Below are positions 6,533 to 8,584 of a DNA stretch of 8,584 bases, piece after piece; within the stretch, counting starts at the first letter, position 1; the number at the start of each line of letters is the position of its first letter. The DNA is from Rhodospirillaceae bacterium CCH5-H10. GTDB lineage: Bacteria > Pseudomonadota > Alphaproteobacteria > Reyranellales > Reyranellaceae. Under the pieces are notes generated by a model. It was not told the DNA's origin. It saw only the letters and a program-made list of their open reading frames with translations, and made no database searches. The DNA lies in assembly GCA_001557035.1 (NCBI GenBank), contig LSKJ01000535.1, forward strand, positions 1 through 8,584, read 5' to 3'. The position numbers were made by a program, and so were the translations under genes.

Positions 6533-8413
6533 GTGACTTCGGTCGTGCCCAGACGTTTGCTGTCCATTGCTGTGGTCATACTACTCGGCACCGGCACGAC
6601 AGTGTCGCGCGGTCAGCACGTTGAGTCGTCGGGTCACGGCCCGGCAGACTGGGCTGACATATTGGGTGCTGAGGCGCCCGGATCTAACATATTAGGTATA
6701 TCCTGTAGCGGCCAAGACGAGACGCTGAGACTGCAAGCAGCAGTTGATCGCCTTGCAGGCTCCCAGTTGCGTATTCCTCCACATTGCACCATTGCGGCTA
6801 GCCATCTGCGAATTCCTAGACAGGGTATCCGAATTAGCGGCGCTGGCCCCTCCTCGCGGTTAGTGCAGCTAAGAGCAGCGTCGACGCGCAACTTTATCGA
6901 AGTGGTCGGGGAAGGGGTCAATTTAACAATTGATCATTTGACGATCGATGGAAATGAAATAGGAGATCGTAGGTGGAAAAGTAGCAGTGTCTTCTTCGCC
7001 AGTGGCGGCTCCGAGGAACGCCCATCCGTTTTGCAGATACATGATGTAGTGTTCCAAAACGGTAGGTTCGCTGACATTTGGTTCGGTGCCGACGATAGCC
7101 TTCGGCGTCAAATAGTTGTGCGAAATAGCTCCTTCATTGGCGGAGAAGAAGGTGACGAAAGGTACGCCCCGAGGTCAGTCAACTTAGTCGGCCCACATGA
7201 AGCCACTATAATTGGCAATTTCTTTGACCTTCGGCGACGACCACAGCTGGCGGGCCGTGCAGGAATAGTGGCATATTCTCCAAATCTTCGCTCACCTTCA
7301 GTTGGGAAGGTCATTGTAAGCCATAATCACTTGGTCAATCTTGGTCGTTCGCAGTCAAAGAGTACTTTAGGGGCGATTGACTATTATAACATCGCAGATC
7401 AAGTAATTGTATCAAACAACCGCATTTCGGAGCCGTGGGGTCGGGGCATTAGTGTAAGAGCCGACGGCAAAAGTATTGTGATCGCTAATAATGTCGTAAA
7501 CGGATTGCATCAAGGTCCGCTCTCCAGTGTCGATTTAGGTTCGCAAATCGGAGTGTTCGCGACACCGAATCCTAGCATTGGACAAAACTATGCAATTATC
7601 GGAAACGTTTTGAATGGGAGTGTTGCAAACGGCATTACTATCGATGGCCGGAGCGAAGCTGGAATTGTCGCAAATCTTGTCGTTAGCGGAAATGTCATTT
7701 CAAAAGCCCGGAGGCGGGCGCTCCAGCTTCAGCACATTAGAAATCTGACCGTTGTGGGAAACTCCATTGAGGGTCCCTCAGATGAAGGTATCTTCGCTAT
7801 GGCGATTCAGGGAGTCGCAGCAATCAAGAACAATACAATTGCCTCGGTAGCAACAGGTATTCAGATCCGTCGAGGTGAAGCGGAGGCCGAATATGCGATC
7901 GTTGCGAACAGCATTGAGCGATCAACGACATACGGTATCGCCCTCAACGGTGTGGGAGCCTTCATATCCCAGAATACAATTAATGTTCCCGGCCGCTACG
8001 CATTTAAGCTCAAGCAGACGACCGAGCCTACGTTGATTGTAGGAAATGTAGTAAGTAAAGCATCAAAGCTACTGGAACGAGAGCATGGGGCAAAGGTGTG
8101 GGTTGATGGAAGTGCGTTGTCATCGATACAAATGGATGATTTATTCGCGGATATCGAAGGCGATTCGTTATACGTTTGGATGAAGGAGCATTACGTTCGA
8201 GGCGAACCTTCAAAGGTGGTTCGTAGTATTGTCGGAGTTCCCGAAGAAGCTGAGCTAACGCTGGCAGCCGCTCCACAAGCATATTTGGAACTTGCGGAGA
8301 TGGGCGACAATTTTGAACTTCGCCGCCGCTTTGTTAGTACCAGTCCTGATGTATACATAACGTTGCGGAATCGGTTGGGGAAGCTTGTCGAAGTGTCGCG
8401 GCGCGAAAAGTAA
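6533..8413 (+). CDS. Secreted right-handed parallel beta-helix (pectate-lyase-like) protein (626 aa)
   Basis: The first residues carry Arg7-Arg8, then a hydrophobic core LLSIAVVILLGTG (9-21) and small residues, a Sec-type signal peptide with cleavage near residues 25-28. Residues about 50-80 resemble the N-terminal cap of pectate-lyase-like proteins (DETLRLQAAVDRL). Residues about 90-505 are beta-helix rungs with repeated I/V-x-G/S-N-x-I/V patterns, for example VIVSHNHLVN, VIVSNNRIS, IVIANNVVNG, LVVSGNVIS and LTVVGNSIEG, which form an asparagine ladder. Such proteins are often polysaccharide lyases, hydrolases or C5-epimerases, or bind polymers in the periplasm or outside the cell. No family-specific catalytic triad stands out, so activity is unproven. 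The last 110 residues or so lack rungs and match nothing I know. A longer form from TTG 6491 would add 14 residues but lacks a good ribosome binding site. The G+C content is visibly lower than at the left end of the window. Its place next to three glycosyltransferases suggests it acts on the polymer they build. Confidence 0.88.
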   Translation: MTSVVPRRLLSIAVVILLGTGTTVSRGQHVESSGHGPADWADILGAEAPGSNILGISCSGQDETLRLQAAVDRLAGSQLRIPPHCTIAASHLRIPRQGIRISGAGPSSRLVQLRAASTRNFIEVVGEGVNLTIDHLTIDGNEIGDRRWKSSSVFFASGGSEERPSVLQIHDVVFQNGRFADIWFGADDSLRRQIVVRNSSFIGGEEGDERYAPRSVNLVGPHEATIIGNFFDLRRRPQLAGRAGIVAYSPNLRSPSVGKVIVSHNHLVNLGRSQSKSTLGAIDYYNIADQVIVSNNRISEPWGRGISVRADGKSIVIANNVVNGLHQGPLSSVDLGSQIGVFATPNPSIGQNYAIIGNVLNGSVANGITIDGRSEAGIVANLVVSGNVISKARRRALQLQHIRNLTVVGNSIEGPSDEGIFAMAIQGVAAIKNNTIASVATGIQIRRGEAEAEYAIVANSIERSTTYGIALNGVGAFISQNTINVPGRYAFKLKQTTEPTLIVGNVVSKASKLLEREHGAKVWVDGSALSSIQMDDLFADIEGDSLYVWMKEHYVRGEPSKVVRSIVGVPEEAELTLAAAPQAYLELAEMGDNFELRRRFVSTSPDVYITLRNRLGKLVEVSRREK

Positions 8414-8494
8414 CAATAGGCATAGTGGTAAGGGATTGTACTGAGACACCAATCGGCTGATAGTTTCTGCGCCGGTAGTCGCATTGACCTGAGC

Positions 8495-8517
8495 CCCGTC
8501 ATTCACGCAGCGACGGG
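8495..8517. repeat. Inverted repeat CCCGTC / GACGGG
   Basis: Perfect 6-base arms at 8495-8500 and 8512-8517 with an 11-base loop. No T run follows, so it is not a typical intrinsic terminator. Confidence 0.6.
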
Positions 8518-8536
8518 TAGAATCCGTTTGGCATTT

Positions 8537-8551
8537 GGACCTGTGAGGTCC
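8537..8551. repeat. Inverted repeat GGACCT-GTG-AGGTCC
   Basis: Perfect 6-base arms around a 3-base loop. It lies three bases before the palindrome TGTTGCAACA and could be an operator or part of a mobile-element end. Confidence 0.65.
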
Positions 8552-8553
8552 GG

Positions 8554-8563
8554 TGTTGCAACA
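8554..8563. repeat. Perfect palindrome TGTTGCAACA
   Basis: A 10-base perfect palindrome inside a wider imperfect one (CCGG before, GGCCGG after). Together with the neighbouring inverted repeats it makes a dense cluster of dyad symmetry. Confidence 0.65.
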
Positions 8564-8584
8564 GGCCGGGGCGCGAAGCCCTCA

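Larger units (their letters stand above)
8414..8584. other. Non-coding tail with clustered inverted repeats; possible edge of an insertion sequence
   Basis: No intact gene is visible after the beta-helix stop. From about 8440 the G+C content rises and three perfect inverted repeats follow in under 70 bases. The texture resembles the untranslated end of an IS element of the kind common in alphaproteobacteria, perhaps the IS21 group. This rests on general resemblance only; no transposase frame lies in the window. The true boundary, if any, cannot be set from here. Confidence 0.3.

Noticed and set aside
8191..8506. Minus-strand frames overlapping the end of the beta-helix gene
   Set aside because: They lie opposite a well-supported coding region and show no domain or ribosome binding site.
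1..8584. CRISPR array, tRNA or rRNA genes
   Set aside because: No regularly spaced repeats, cloverleaf-like segments or rRNA-like conserved stretches were seen on either strand.

Overview
The window looks like part of a surface-polysaccharide (exopolysaccharide, capsule or glycoprotein-glycan) locus from a high-GC Gram-negative bacterium. An alphaproteobacterium is my best guess, from general gene style only. No ribosomal, tRNA or other core marker gene is present to fix the taxon.

Layout. Bases 1-1777 (minus strand) hold the N-terminal 592 codons of a large protein made of tandem TPR repeats, followed by the first residues of a GT-B glycosyltransferase domain. The gene runs off the left edge. 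A 300-base divergent intergenic region follows. On the plus strand, 2078-4942 encodes a 954-residue protein with the same plan: TPR array, unassigned middle, GT4 glycosyltransferase. It overlaps by 11 bases a GT2 glycosyltransferase (4932-6263) whose C-terminal half I cannot assign. Bases 6264-6532 hold no intact gene; short coding-like stretches in shifted frames suggest a decayed gene. Bases 6533-8413 encode a secreted right-handed beta-helix protein. The last 171 bases are non-coding and rich in inverted repeats, possibly the edge of an insertion sequence.

How the genes may work together (inference). Two TPR-glycosyltransferase fusions and one GT2 enzyme would add successive sugars to a lipid-linked or protein-linked glycan in the cytoplasm. 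The exported beta-helix protein would bind, trim or modify the finished polymer outside. By eye, G+C falls from left to right: the leftmost gene is GC-rich, while the GT2 and beta-helix genes are clearly more AT-rich. This is usual for horizontally exchanged glycan loci.

Most notable points: a gapless tandem duplication of about 106 residues in the 954-residue protein; an 8-base C tract just upstream of its GT4 domain that could act as a slippage switch; two TPR-glycosyltransferase fusions transcribed divergently; and the frame-shifted remnant between the GT2 and beta-helix genes.
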